DNA from: Methylobacterium sp. E-065
Lineage (GTDB): Bacteria; Pseudomonadota; Alphaproteobacteria; Rhizobiales; Beijerinckiaceae
Direction of reading: 5' to 3'
Assembly (NCBI RefSeq): GCF_022829605.1
Contig: NZ_JAKSYD010000295.1
Location: forward strand, 62,001 to 126,000
Length of the DNA stretch: 64,000 nucleotides
Shown here: in pieces, positions 1 through 8,708 of the stretch
Layout: each line of letters starts with the position of its first letter
How positions within the stretch are numbered: position 1 is the first letter of the stretch
Position numbers and translations under genes: made by a program
Notes under the pieces: model-generated
The model's database searches: none
What the model was told of the DNA's origin: nothing
What the model saw: only the letters and a program-made list of their open reading frames with translations

Positions 1-180
1 GCCTGGGCGGCCCAGACGAACCAGCCCCTGGCGCGATGGCTGTCTGTCGGCGCTGATCTCGCCCTCGCGTGGTGGGCGCTCGATGAGTTGCTGCGCGGGG
101 TGAACCCCTGGCGCAGGTTCCTCGGGGCCGGGACGCTGGTCGGGCTTATCGCGCTCATCACGCTTCGGCTAGCGGGTTGA
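1..180 (+). CDS. C-terminal end of a membrane protein (partial)
   Basis: The frame is open from base 1 and stops at TGA 178-180, giving the last 59 residues of a gene that begins outside the window. The visible part is rich in Trp, Leu and Ala, with two hydrophobic stretches: one around the AWWAL segment, and the last about 20 residues (GTLVGLIALITLRLAG). This suggests an integral membrane protein with its C-terminus at or near the membrane. The family cannot be assigned from this fragment. About 220 bases without a gene follow. Confidence 0.55.
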   Translation, partial: AWAAQTNQPLARWLSVGADLALAWWALDELLRGVNPWRRFLGAGTLVGLIALITLRLAG

Positions 181-400
181 GCCAAGCTCGTCTGATCACG
201 GCGCCATTTCACGGCGCGATGATGGACTTGGCTGTTGCCCAGAGGCCGGCTGATCCGGTCCGCACCCCCTGTCCATTGAAGCTCCGTTGTCTGCCGCGGG
301 GTTCGACACCTAACGGTAGGTTGCACCGGTCGCGAATATGTGGATGTTCGCGCCGGGCGTCGGCGCATGCGTCCGATCGAGGGTTGGTGTTGAAGGCATC

Positions 401-655
401 ATGACGGACGCAGCGGGCTTCGATCCCATGACAGCCACGTCCTCCGCCGACGAGCGGGTGCGGCTGCTCGGACAGATTGCAGAGGCGTTGAAGATCCCCG
501 TCTCGACCTTCCAGGGACGCGGGACCGCGAACGCGGGACCGCGTGGGCCGGCGGCCTCGGAATGCGCTGCGCTGCTGGCGGCGTTCTCGCGCATCGAAGA
601 CCCGGATCAGCGCCGGGAATGCTTGGCGATCGTCGAGCGCTTCAGCGAGCGGTAG
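401..655 (+). CDS. Small conserved hypothetical protein (84 aa)
   Basis: The ATG at 401 is preferred over an in-frame start further upstream (338) because the conserved-looking part begins there. The protein has a helical N-terminal part (DERVRLLGQIAEALKIPVSTF) and a second helical block (AALLAAFSRIEDPDQRRECLAIVERF) that resembles the tail of small helix-turn-helix regulators common in Methylobacterium. No complete DNA-binding motif is visible. Function unknown; a regulatory role is a guess from this resemblance. It stands alone, 166 bases before an ABC exporter operon. Confidence 0.5.
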   Translation: MTDAAGFDPMTATSSADERVRLLGQIAEALKIPVSTFQGRGTANAGPRGPAASECAALLAAFSRIEDPDQRRECLAIVERFSER

Positions 656-821
656 CGGCTGACGTGCCCGGCCGTGCGCCGGCGCACACCGGATCGGTCC
701 GGCTTCGCGATCGGCGTGCTATAGGGCCGGCCTTCCCGAGGCGACGGCCATCGGCGCATCGACGCGCGAGCGATGCGCACGTTGCCGGCTCCGGGCTCGC
801 CAACGCTCCATTCAGGCCCTG

Positions 822-1754
822 ATGCCGATCATATCCATCTCGCAGCTGTCGAAGACCTACACGTCCGGCTTCACGGCCCTGCGCGACATCGACCTCGCGA
901 TCGAGGCCGGGGAGATCTTCGCGTTGCTCGGCCCGAACGGCGCCGGCAAGTCGACCCTGATCAACATCGTCTGCGGGATCGTCACGCCGAGTTCCGGCAC
1001 CGTGCTGGTCGATGGCCACGACATTGCCGGCGACTACCGCGCCGCGCGGCGCGCCATCGGGCTCGTGCCGCAGGAACTCACCACCGACGCCTTCGAGACG
1101 GTGCTGAACACGGTCAGCTTCTCCCGCGGTCTGTTCGGGCTGCGGCCGGATCCCGGCCATATCGAGCGGATCCTGCGGGCGCTGTCCCTGTGGGACAAGC
1201 GCGACAGCCGGCTGATGACCCTCTCGGGCGGGATGAAGCGTCGGGTCCTGATTGCCAAGGCCCTGTCGCACGAGCCCCGGGTGCTGTTCCTCGATGAACC
1301 GACCGCAGGCGTCGATGTCGAGCTGCGCCAGGACATGTGGCGCTTGGTGCGCGAGCTGCGCCAACAGGGCGTCACCGTCATCCTCACCACCCACTACATC
1401 GAGGAAGCGGAGGAGATGGCCGACCGCATCGGCGTGATCCGCCGTGGCGAGATCATCCTGGTGGAGGAGAAGGCCGCGCTGATGCGCAAGCTGGGGCGCA
1501 AGCAGCTCACCCTGAATCTCCAGCAGCCGATCGCCGAGGTTCCGCCGGAGCTGGCCGATTACGAATTGGCCCTCGCCGCGGAGGGGCGCGAGCTGGTCTA
1601 TACCTACGACACGCGCGCCGAGCGCACCGGCATCACCGGGCTGCTCACCGGGCTCGCCGCGGCGGGCATCCGGTTCAACGACCTGCACACCGAACAGAGT
1701 TCGCTGGAGGACATCTTTGTGGGCCTCGTGCGCGAAGAAGGAGCACGGGCATGA
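822..1754 (+). CDS. ABC-2 type transporter, ATP-binding protein (YadG-like)
   Basis: 310 aa. It supplies ATP hydrolysis for an exporter whose membrane subunit is the next gene. Walker A is GPNGAGKST (about residues 38-46), the signature is LSGGMKRR, Walker B is VLFLDEPTAGVD, and the H-loop lies in TTHYIEEAEEMADR. The roughly 80-residue C-terminal extension ending SSLEDIFVGLVREEGA is typical of the ABC-2/DrrA/YadG class. Its ATGA stop overlaps the ATG of the permease, so the two are translationally coupled. The exported substrate cannot be read from the sequence; drugs, lipids or polysaccharide are all possible in this class. Confidence 0.93.
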   Translation: MPIISISQLSKTYTSGFTALRDIDLAIEAGEIFALLGPNGAGKSTLINIVCGIVTPSSGTVLVDGHDIAGDYRAARRAIGLVPQELTTDAFETVLNTVSFSRGLFGLRPDPGHIERILRALSLWDKRDSRLMTLSGGMKRRVLIAKALSHEPRVLFLDEPTAGVDVELRQDMWRLVRELRQQGVTVILTTHYIEEAEEMADRIGVIRRGEIILVEEKAALMRKLGRKQLTLNLQQPIAEVPPELADYELALAAEGRELVYTYDTRAERTGITGLLTGLAAAGIRFNDLHTEQSSLEDIFVGLVREEGARA

Positions 1755-2530
1755 GCACGGCCTACAGCATGAACTGGCCGGCGGTCCGGGCGATCTATCG
1801 GTTCGAGATGGGACGGTTCTGGCGCACGGCCGGGCAGAGCATCCTGGCCCCGGTGATCTCGACGACGCTGTACTTCGTGGTGTTCGGCGCCGCGATCGGC
1901 TCGCGGGTCTCGGCGGTCGACGGCGTGCCCTACGGGTTGTTCATCGTGCCCGGGCTAATCATGCTGTCGCTGCTGACGCAGAGCATCTCGAACGCCTCGT
2001 TCGGCATCTACTTCCCGCGCTTCGCCGGCACGATCTATGAGATCCTGTCGGCGCCGATCTCGCCGCTGGAGGTCGTACTGGGCTTCGTCGGCGCGGCGGC
2101 CTCCAAGTCGATCCTGATCGGCTTGATCATCCTGGCGACCTCGGCGCTGTTCGTGCCGCTGCGGATCGAGCATCCGGTCTGGATGATCGGCTTCCTGCTG
2201 CTCACCGCCGTGACCTTCAGCCTATTCGGCTTCGTGATCGGCCTGTGGGCGGACGGGTTCGAGAAGCTTCAGCTCGTGCCGCTCCTCGTCGTCACGCCGC
2301 TGACCTTCCTGGGCGGCAGCTTCTACGCCATCGGCATGCTGCCGCCGTTCTGGCACGCGGTGAGTTTGCTCAACCCGGTCGTGTACCTGATCAGCGGTTT
2401 CCGCTGGGCGTTCTTCGGCAAGGCGGACGTGAACATCGCGATCAGCCTCGGCATGACCGCCTTGTTCCTGGTGATCTGCCTCGGCCTCGTCACCTACATC
2501 TTCCGCACGGGCTACCGGCTGAAGAGCTGA
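1751..2530 (+). CDS. ABC-2 type transporter permease (YadH-like)
   Basis: 259 aa with about six hydrophobic segments and the ABC-2 membrane fold. The amphipathic N-terminus (AIYRFEMGRFWRTAGQSILAP) precedes the first membrane span, and the conserved FLGGSFYAIGMLPPFW segment lies before the last two spans. The start ATG at 1751 overlaps the stop of the ATPase gene by 4 bases. It presumably dimerises and pairs with that ATPase as an exporter in the inner membrane. The substrate is unknown. The gene ends 4 bases from the convergent hydrolase gene, leaving no room for a separate terminator. Confidence 0.92.
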   Translation: MSTAYSMNWPAVRAIYRFEMGRFWRTAGQSILAPVISTTLYFVVFGAAIGSRVSAVDGVPYGLFIVPGLIMLSLLTQSISNASFGIYFPRFAGTIYEILSAPISPLEVVLGFVGAAASKSILIGLIILATSALFVPLRIEHPVWMIGFLLLTAVTFSLFGFVIGLWADGFEKLQLVPLLVVTPLTFLGGSFYAIGMLPPFWHAVSLLNPVVYLISGFRWAFFGKADVNIAISLGMTALFLVICLGLVTYIFRTGYRLKS

Positions 2531-2534
2531 TCGG

Positions 2535-3311
2535 TCACGGCTGCGCCGCGAGGAACGTCAGCACGCCGTCCCGGTGCGGCTTGGCGCCGACCGCGGTGGA
2601 GTGATCCTTGCCCTCGATCTCGAGCGCCCGCGCATCCGGGATCAGGGCGGCGAGACCCGGACCGGAGCCCGCGACCGTATCGAGGGTGCCGACCGAGACC
2701 AGCACCGGAACCTCGATCTGCCCGAGTTCCGCCCGGCTCAGGGTCTGGCGGGAGCCGCGCATGCAGGCCGCCAGCGCCCGCAGGTCGCTCCGTGTCTGCT
2801 CGGCGAACATGCGGAAGGCCGCCGCGGTCGGGTTCGCTGCCTTTGTGCCGGCGGGCGCCTCCAGCGCCTCCGCGATACCCGACGGAAGCCCCTTGCCCTC
2901 GACGAGATGCATCCCGAGCCCGCCGATCAGCGCCGAGCGGACCCGGCTCGCGTGATCCAGGGCGATGTGGGCCGTGATCCGCCCGCCCATCGAGTAGCCC
3001 ATCACGTGGGCGCGTTCGATGCCGAGATGGTCGAGCAGCCGGATCGCGTCGCCCGCCATCGACTCCGAGCTGTAGGCAGCCGGATCATAGAGCTTCTCGC
3101 TCTCGCCATGGCCGCGATTGTCCAGGGCGATCGCCCGGTATCCGGCCTGGGTCAGGGCCTTCACCCACTGGGTGTTGACCCAGTTGACCGCGTGGTTCGA
3201 CGCGAAGCCGTGGATCAGCAGGATCGGCTTGCCCGCCGACTGACTGTCCCCTGCCGCCGGTGGGACATCGATATAGGCGATCCGCACGCCGTCGGAATTG
3301 AAGGATTCCAT
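2535..3311 (-). CDS. Alpha/beta hydrolase
   Basis: 258 aa from ATG 3311. TTG at 3320 has a better-spaced GGAG, and GTG at 3344 is also open. Alpha/beta-hydrolase landmarks are the oxyanion-hole segment ILLIHGFASN, the DNRGHGES motif, the nucleophile elbow GYSMGG (Ser) and a late His in EGKDHSTAV. The acid is probably the Asp of VGTLDTVAG. There is no signal peptide, so it is cytosolic. The substrate (ester, lactone or other) cannot be predicted. It faces the ABC exporter gene tail to tail and is divergent from the FkbM gene. Confidence 0.88.
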   Translation of the reverse strand: MESFNSDGVRIAYIDVPPAAGDSQSAGKPILLIHGFASNHAVNWVNTQWVKALTQAGYRAIALDNRGHGESEKLYDPAAYSSESMAGDAIRLLDHLGIERAHVMGYSMGGRITAHIALDHASRVRSALIGGLGMHLVEGKGLPSGIAEALEAPAGTKAANPTAAAFRMFAEQTRSDLRALAACMRGSRQTLSRAELGQIEVPVLVSVGTLDTVAGSGPGLAALIPDARALEIEGKDHSTAVGAKPHRDGVLTFLAAQP

Positions 3312-3427
3312 GCCGGGCAACCCATGCTCCTCACGCTCGGCCACCGCTTAGACCACGCGGGCTTCCCGGGGCAACGCATCGTGATCGGCTTGCGGGGTGG
3401 CGCGCCGGCTGGCAAACCCCGCCGGTC

Positions 3428-4270
3428 ATGACGGACACGCAGCCTTACGGCACCTACGAACCCACCGGTCTCGTGGCGGCCATCACCCGCCGCACGAACC
3501 GGATCCCGGCCGAATCCTGGTATGGGCGGCGCCTCGCGCTGTTTCTGCGCCGGATCGCGATCTCGCGGCTGCGGGGCAAGCCCCTGGACGTCACCCGCTA
3601 CGGGGCGCGGATGCGGCTGCACCCGTACAACAACAATTGCGAGAAGAAGGTGCTGTTCACCCCGCAGTTCTTCGATCCCGAGGAACGGGCACTTCTTCAG
3701 GAACGCCTGCCGAAGGACTGCGTCTTCCTCGACATCGGCGCCAATATCGGAGCCTACGCGTTGTGCGTGGCCGCGTTCTCGGGCCCAGGTGCACGGATCG
3801 TCGCGGTGGAACCGCAGCCCGACGTGTTCGACCGCCTGACCTACAACATCGCCCAGAATCCGTTCCACACCGTGAAGGCAGTCGCCTGCGCGGTGGCCGA
3901 CAAGGCCGGCGAGCTCACCCTGTTCATCGATCCCCGCAACCGGGGCGAATCGAGCCTGCGGATCGTCGGCACCAACGAAGGCGCCCGGATCACCGTGCCG
4001 GCGGTGACGCTGATGGATCTGCTGCGGGGCGAAGGGCTGTCGCGGGTCGATGCCGTCAAGCTCGACGTGGAGGGCGCCGAGGATCTGATCCTGGAGCCGT
4101 TTCTGCGCGAGGCGCCGGAAGCCCTCCTGCCACGCATCCTGCTGATCGAGAACGGCACGGGCCAGTGGCAGATCGACCTGCCGAAGCACCTTGAGGGCTT
4201 CGGCTATCGCGAGGTCGCGCGCTCCCGGCTCAACCTGATGTTCGAGCGCTCGGCCGTCAGGGCGGCGTGA
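3428..4270 (+). CDS. FkbM family SAM-dependent methyltransferase
   Basis: 280 aa. The SAM-binding motif I is VFLDIGANIGAYALCVA (about residues 98-114). The FkbM-family acidic motif follows (IVAVEPQPDVFDRL), and then VDAVKLDVEGAEDLILEPF, characteristic of the Methyltransf_21 family. FkbM enzymes O-methylate sugars, polyketides or lipids; the substrate here is not evident. The 3' end overlaps the convergent sfsA gene by 14 bases. A second FkbM domain occurs in the island at 59 kb, but the two are not close copies. Confidence 0.9.
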   Translation: MTDTQPYGTYEPTGLVAAITRRTNRIPAESWYGRRLALFLRRIAISRLRGKPLDVTRYGARMRLHPYNNNCEKKVLFTPQFFDPEERALLQERLPKDCVFLDIGANIGAYALCVAAFSGPGARIVAVEPQPDVFDRLTYNIAQNPFHTVKAVACAVADKAGELTLFIDPRNRGESSLRIVGTNEGARITVPAVTLMDLLRGEGLSRVDAVKLDVEGAEDLILEPFLREAPEALLPRILLIENGTGQWQIDLPKHLEGFGYREVARSRLNLMFERSAVRAA

Positions 4271-4970
4271 CGACCGGTATCTCCTCCGCGATGGTCACGC
4301 CCTCCGGGCCGACGGCACAGCGATAGGCCCGAACCTCCACGCCCGCGGCACGCGCCTCCCGAAAGGCTCGATCGAAGGCCGGGTCGATGTCGCGGGCGAC
4401 ATCGAACGCCTCCGCGTGCATCTGCACCACGATGACGACCAGCGCCCGCCCACCCGCGACGACAACCTGGGCAAGGTCGCGCATGTGCCGGGCGCTGCGG
4501 GCGGCCGTGCAGTCCGGGAACTCCGCTAGACCGGCCCGACGCATCAGGTGGCAGTTCTTGACCTCGACATGGCACGGCCCGCCACCACCGCCGCTCGCCA
4601 GGAAATCGACCCGGCTCGCCTGTGCGTAGCGGACCTCCGGCTTCAGCACGTCGTATCCGGCCAAGGCCGAAATCGCCCCGGCCCGGAAAGCCTCGGCCAC
4701 CAGGGCGTTCGGGCGCAGGGTGTTGAGGCCGACCCATTGCGGGCCGCCGGGCAGATCGGCCTCGACCAGCTCCCAGGTCAGCGGGAGCTTGCGCGTCGGG
4801 TTCGCCGAGCGGGAGAGTAGTGCCCGCGCCCCAGGCGTATTCAGCCCCAGCATCGCCCCCGGATTGGGACAATGCGCGGTGACGAGCCCCTCCGCGGTCT
4901 CGATATCGGCCAGGAAGCGCTTGTAGCGTCGAACCAGCCGTCCCGGCAGGAGCGGCGCGGCGAACTGCAT
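4257..4970 (-). CDS. sfsA: SfsA family protein (DNA/RNA nuclease-like)
   Basis: 237 aa, the normal length for SfsA. Conserved landmarks are the N-terminal LVRRYKRFLADIE, AHCPNPGAMLGL, SRVDFLASGGGG and CHVEVKNCHLMR, which corresponds to the family's VEVKNvTL nuclease-like core, followed by FPDCTAARSARHM. SfsA was named for sugar fermentation stimulation in E. coli; the fold is that of an OB-domain plus restriction-endonuclease-like domain. Start ATG 4970. Divergent from the molybdopterin-binding gene, with 77 bases between the two starts. Confidence 0.93.
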   Translation of the reverse strand: MQFAAPLLPGRLVRRYKRFLADIETAEGLVTAHCPNPGAMLGLNTPGARALLSRSANPTRKLPLTWELVEADLPGGPQWVGLNTLRPNALVAEAFRAGAISALAGYDVLKPEVRYAQASRVDFLASGGGGGPCHVEVKNCHLMRRAGLAEFPDCTAARSARHMRDLAQVVVAGGRALVVIVVQMHAEAFDVARDIDPAFDRAFREARAAGVEVRAYRCAVGPEGVTIAEEIPVVTPP

Positions 4971-5047
4971 GGCATCCTCGGGATTGTCGTAGCCAGGAGA
5001 GCGTGTCGCGCTATCTGCCCACGCGATCCACCCGACGCCAGAGACCC

Positions 5048-5788
5048 ATGGACCAGACCACCGAATCCGTCACCGCCGCCATCCTCGTGATCGGCGATGA
5101 GATCCTCTCGGGTCGCACCAAGGACAAGAACATCGGCACCATCGCGGACTTCCTCACCGCGGCCGGCATCGATCTCCGCGAGGTGCGGGTCGTGCCGGAT
5201 GAGGCCGACATGATCGTCGAAGCGGTCAACGCCCTGCGAACCCGTTATACCTATCTGTTCACCACCGGCGGGATCGGCCCGACCCACGACGACATCACGG
5301 CGGATTGCGTCGCCCGAGCCTTCGGGGTCGGCATCGATGTCGATGAGCGCGCCCGGGCGATGCTGCTGGAACGGCACAAGCCGGAGGATCTGAACGAAGC
5401 CCGCCTGCGCATGGCACGGATCCCGTTCGGCGCCGACCTGATCGCTAACCCGGTCTCGAAGGCGCCAGGCTTCCGGATCGGCAACGTTCACGTGATGGCC
5501 GGTGTGCCCGCCATCATGCAGGCCATGCTGGATTCGATCGCCCCGACCCTGCAGGGCGGCGCCGCGATGCTCTCCGAGACGATCGAGGCGGCCGGCCTGC
5601 CGGAGGGCAATTACGCCGGCGAACTCGGCCTGATCGCCAAGGAGCGGCCAAAGGTGTCGATCGGTTCGTACCCGGCGATGACACCGGAGGGTTTTCGCAA
5701 TCGGATCGTCGTGCGCAGTCGGGACTCTGCGGCGCTCGCCGAGGCGCGCGGCGCGGTCGAAGCCTTGCTGGCCCGGCTGTCGGCCTGA
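5048..5788 (+). CDS. Molybdopterin-binding domain protein (CinA/MoaB N-terminal type)
   Basis: 246 aa from ATG 5048; an in-frame GTG at 5003 would add 15 unconserved Arg-rich residues. The MoCF/MPT-binding core shows AAILVIGDEILSGRTKDKN, then RYTYLFTTGGIGPTHDDITADCVARAFG and VHVMAGVPAIMQAML. These match the N-terminal domain of CinA, but the C-terminal amidase domain is absent, as in the stand-alone COG1058 proteins. It may be a nucleotide pyrophosphatase-like or cofactor-handling enzyme; the reaction is not established from sequence. Confidence 0.88.
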   Translation: MDQTTESVTAAILVIGDEILSGRTKDKNIGTIADFLTAAGIDLREVRVVPDEADMIVEAVNALRTRYTYLFTTGGIGPTHDDITADCVARAFGVGIDVDERARAMLLERHKPEDLNEARLRMARIPFGADLIANPVSKAPGFRIGNVHVMAGVPAIMQAMLDSIAPTLQGGAAMLSETIEAAGLPEGNYAGELGLIAKERPKVSIGSYPAMTPEGFRNRIVVRSRDSAALAEARGAVEALLARLSA

Positions 5789-5834
5789 ATGACGGACCTC
5801 CAATCGGGTCGCGTTGCGTCACGGAGCTGAGTGG

Positions 5835-6704
5835 ATGGTGCGGGACAAGGACAAGCGGGCCGATCCGGCGGCCCGCCGCGACGAGTTGCTGAAGGAGGTC
5901 TCGGAGATCGGCCGCCCCGATGCCTACGTCCTGCACGAGGTGATCCGGCTGGAAGGCGACGAGGAGTTGCGGCGCAACGGCCTCGCGCTGTTCCTCTCGG
6001 CCTTCTCGGCGGGCTTGAGCATCGCCCTGTCCCTGATCGTGCCCGGCGTCCTGCGGACCCACCTGCCCGAGACGGACTGGGCGAAGATCGTGAGCTCCAT
6101 GGGCTACGCGGTCGGCTTCCTCGTCGTGGTCCTCGGGCGGCAGCAGCTCTTCACCGAGAACACGATCACGCCGGTCCTGCCGCTGCTGCACGACCGTTCC
6201 ATGAAGACGGCCCTGAGGGTAGTCCGGCTCTGGTCGATCGTCCTGTCGGGCAACATCCTGGGGACGCTCACGATCGCGACGGTGGTGGCCTATTCGGGTG
6301 CGTTCGAGCCCCCGGTGCTCAAGGCCTTCGCGGAGATCAGCCACGACGCCATCGCGCACGGATTCTGGGCGACGTTCGTCAAGGCGGTCTTCGCCGGTTG
6401 GATGATCGCCCTGATGGTGTGGTTCCTGCCCGCCACGGCCAGCGCGGCACCCTTCGTGATCCTGCTGATGACGTGGCTGGTGGCGCTCTGCAGCCTGGCC
6501 CATATCGTGGCCGGCTCCGTGGAGGCCTTCTACCTCGTGGTCACAGGGGCCGCCTCGATGGGCGATTACGGGTTCAAGTTTTTTCTGCCGACGCTGCTCG
6601 GCAACACCTTCGGCGGAGCCGCTCTGGTGGCGGTGCTGAATTACGGACAGGTCGCGCCGGAGGTGGAGGAGACCAAGGCGGTCGAGGGCGAACGGCTTGA
6701 TTAA
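5835..6704 (+). CDS. Formate/nitrite transporter (FNT) family channel
   Basis: 289 aa from ATG 5835, which has GGAG 8 bases upstream; an earlier in-frame start at 5814 lacks this. About 40 hydrophilic residues (RRDELLKEVSEIGRPDAYVLHEVI) precede six hydrophobic segments with the FNT fold: LFLSAFSAGLSIALSL, the RQQLFTENTITPVLPLL loop and WMIALMVWFLP. The long N-terminus and the ENT loop resemble the YfdC subgroup, whose transported anion is not well defined. Inner membrane. Convergent with the NDH-2 gene, 10 bases apart. Confidence 0.87.
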   Translation: MVRDKDKRADPAARRDELLKEVSEIGRPDAYVLHEVIRLEGDEELRRNGLALFLSAFSAGLSIALSLIVPGVLRTHLPETDWAKIVSSMGYAVGFLVVVLGRQQLFTENTITPVLPLLHDRSMKTALRVVRLWSIVLSGNILGTLTIATVVAYSGAFEPPVLKAFAEISHDAIAHGFWATFVKAVFAGWMIALMVWFLPATASAAPFVILLMTWLVALCSLAHIVAGSVEAFYLVVTGAASMGDYGFKFFLPTLLGNTFGGAALVAVLNYGQVAPEVEETKAVEGERLD

Positions 6705-6714
6705 GGTCTGCCAG

Positions 6715-7995
6715 TCAGTCGAGCTTCACGGGCGGGCTGATCAGATGATCGAGATCGTCGAGTAGCCACGTCAAGGTCCCGCGGACGGGTCCGTACAGGC
6801 CGATCTGATGCTGGCGGTACAGCAGGTCGTGGGTCAGCCGGGCGGACAGCCCGTTCAGGCGACCGCCGCCGAAGGTGTAGCGGCCCAGCGTCCCCCAGCC
6901 GTTGAAATCGGCCAGCGAGACGATGGCGCCCTTCTCGACGTAGCGGAATGGCGGCAACTGGGTCGCCACAGTGCCGCCGCGGGACAGCGCGCGTCCGAGA
7001 TGGCGGGCAAGGTGCTGCGCCTGCTGCCGAGCGGCTTGAGCGGTGGCGGGAACCGGCTTGTCGGTTTGCGGATCGGCGAGGCTGGCGCAATCGCCGAGCG
7101 CGATGATCGCCGGATCGCGGGTCGCGCGCAGGTCTGGGCCGACGACGAGCTGTCCGGTCCGTGACCGCTCCAGCCCGTCGAGGCCGGCGAGCACGTCGGG
7201 GGCCTTCACGCCGGCCGCCCAGACCTTCAGAACGGCGGAGATGCGGCTTCCATCCTTCAGGGTGAAGCCCGACGCGTCCGCCGCCGTCACCATTGCGCCG
7301 GTCCGCACCGCGACGCCGAGGTCCGACAGGGTGCGGGCGGCGGCGCGCGAGACCCGCTCCGGAAAGGCCGGCAACAGGCGCGGCCCGCTTTCGATCAAGG
7401 TCAGGCGCAAGCGCTGCGGCAGGTCCGGCGAACCGTAGGCCGAGAGCAGGTTGATGGCGTGTTTCAGCTCGGCAGCGAGTTCGACGCCAGTTGCCCCACC
7501 ACCCACGATCGCGATCTCCAGCAGGCCGCCGCGATCCAGCCGCGCCAGCAGATGGCATCGGAGCTGATCGTGGAAGTGCTCGGCCTCGGTCAGATCGTCG
7601 ATGGTCAGGCAATGCTCCGCGACGCCGGGCGTGCCGAAATCATTGGCCCGGCTCCCCATGGCGATGACCAAGAGGTCGTAAGCGAGATCGACCTCCGGCC
7701 GCCCCTCGGAGGCTTCGACCGCGAGTTTCGCCCGCTTCGCCGCCCGGTCGATACCAGTCAGGGCCCCGGGCTGGAACCGGAAGCCGTTGCGGTGCGCCTG
7801 GGCGAAGAAGTCGACCTTCTGCCGGTCGGCCCGGGCCGTGCCGGCCGCAAAGGTGTGCAGCATCGGCTTCCAGACGTGGGACAGGCTGCGATCGGCGAGG
7901 ATTACGTCGGCTCGACCGCCGCGCCCGAGGCTCGTGGCCACCTCGATGCCGGCGACGCCGCCGCCGATGATCACGATGCGTGCCTTATCTGGCAT
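6715..7995 (-). CDS. ndh: NADH dehydrogenase type II (FAD-dependent, NDH-2-like)
   Basis: 426 aa from ATG 7995; 15 further residues are open to 8040. Two Rossmann dinucleotide-binding motifs are visible: VIIGGGVAGIEVA near the N-terminus (FAD) and IAIVGGGATGVELAAELKH near residue 170 (NADH). AIIALGDCASLAD, the second FAD-binding segment, lies near residue 305. The AAQAARQQAQHLARHLG helix and the C-terminal membrane-proximal region follow NDH-2. It would oxidise NADH and reduce quinone without pumping protons. It sits beside the ATP synthase F0 operon on the same strand, separated by a strong terminator. Confidence 0.88.
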   Translation of the reverse strand: MPDKARIVIIGGGVAGIEVATSLGRGGRADVILADRSLSHVWKPMLHTFAAGTARADRQKVDFFAQAHRNGFRFQPGALTGIDRAAKRAKLAVEASEGRPEVDLAYDLLVIAMGSRANDFGTPGVAEHCLTIDDLTEAEHFHDQLRCHLLARLDRGGLLEIAIVGGGATGVELAAELKHAINLLSAYGSPDLPQRLRLTLIESGPRLLPAFPERVSRAAARTLSDLGVAVRTGAMVTAADASGFTLKDGSRISAVLKVWAAGVKAPDVLAGLDGLERSRTGQLVVGPDLRATRDPAIIALGDCASLADPQTDKPVPATAQAARQQAQHLARHLGRALSRGGTVATQLPPFRYVEKGAIVSLADFNGWGTLGRYTFGGGRLNGLSARLTHDLLYRQHQIGLYGPVRGTLTWLLDDLDHLISPPVKLD

Positions 7996-8163
7996 ACCGT
8001 CCCCGTGCTCACACGCTTCGGGAACGTCGTTCACAGCCACGATGTTCGCCGGTGCCGACGGTCTTCGTCATCGCGATTGACAGCGATGCGGCGCAGGCAG
8101 GGCGCTCTCAATGAGCGGGGCGCGATGGGCTCTTTCTTGAGAGCCGAAGGCGCTGAACGAAAA

Positions 8164-8183
8164 AAGCCACCCGAAGGCGGCTT
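8164..8183 (-). terminator. Rho-independent terminator of the atp F0 operon
   Basis: Read on the minus strand, this is an 8-bp stem (AAGCCGCC pairing with GGTGGCTT, one G-T pair) closed by a TTCG tetraloop. It runs straight into a T-run at 8165-8160. It lies 22 bases after the stop of atpF, exactly where the F0 operon should end. A second short hairpin (GGCTCT / AGAGCC, about 8128-8145) follows. Confidence 0.88.
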
Positions 8184-8205
8184 CTCTACGCGGGGATGAA
8201 CAGGA

Positions 8206-8694
8206 TCAGGACCGCAGGCGCGTCCGGACCTCACCGAGGCTCGCGCGGATCAGGCCCTGAGCGGCCTCGCCCTGCAACCGGTCGCGCAGGATCGTCTCCG
8301 ACACCTTCACGGCGGCCTCCGCGGCCGCAGCCCGCACCTGGGCTTCGGCTTGCGCCTCGGCCTGGGCGATCTTGACTTCGGCAGCCTTGGTGCGGCGAGC
8401 CAGGAAGTCGTCGAGCTTGCGGTGACCCTCTTCGGCGGCGCGCTGCGCCTCCTCACGGGCGCCGGCGACGATCGACTCGGCCTCCTTCTCGGCCTCGGCG
8501 CGGCGGCGCTTGTAGTCGGCCAGCACGGCGGCTGCCTCCTCGCGCAGGCGCTTGGCCTCATCGAGTTCGTGGCGGACGCGCTTGGCACGGCCGTCGAGTC
8601 CCTTGGTCATCGCCGAGAAGGCACCGGCCTTCCAGGCGATGCCCATGAAGATGACGAACGCGACGGCGACCCAGAATTCGGCTTCGAGCAGCAT
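8206..8694 (-). CDS. atpF: ATP synthase F0 subunit b
   Basis: 162 aa. One N-terminal membrane segment (FWVAVAFVIFMGIAW, about residues 7-21) is followed by a long Ala/Glu/Lys/Arg-rich coiled coil forming the peripheral stalk. Ends VRTRLRS. It is the last gene of the minus-strand operon atpI-atpB-atpE-b'-b, 14 bases after b'. Separate b and b' genes are characteristic of alphaproteobacteria and phototrophs. With b' it holds the F1 alpha3beta3 head against subunit a. Confidence 0.95.
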   Translation of the reverse strand: MLLEAEFWVAVAFVIFMGIAWKAGAFSAMTKGLDGRAKRVRHELDEAKRLREEAAAVLADYKRRRAEAEKEAESIVAGAREEAQRAAEEGHRKLDDFLARRTKAAEVKIAQAEAQAEAQVRAAAAEAAVKVSETILRDRLQGEAAQGLIRASLGEVRTRLRS

Positions 8695-8708
8695 CGTTGG
8701 GGTCCCGT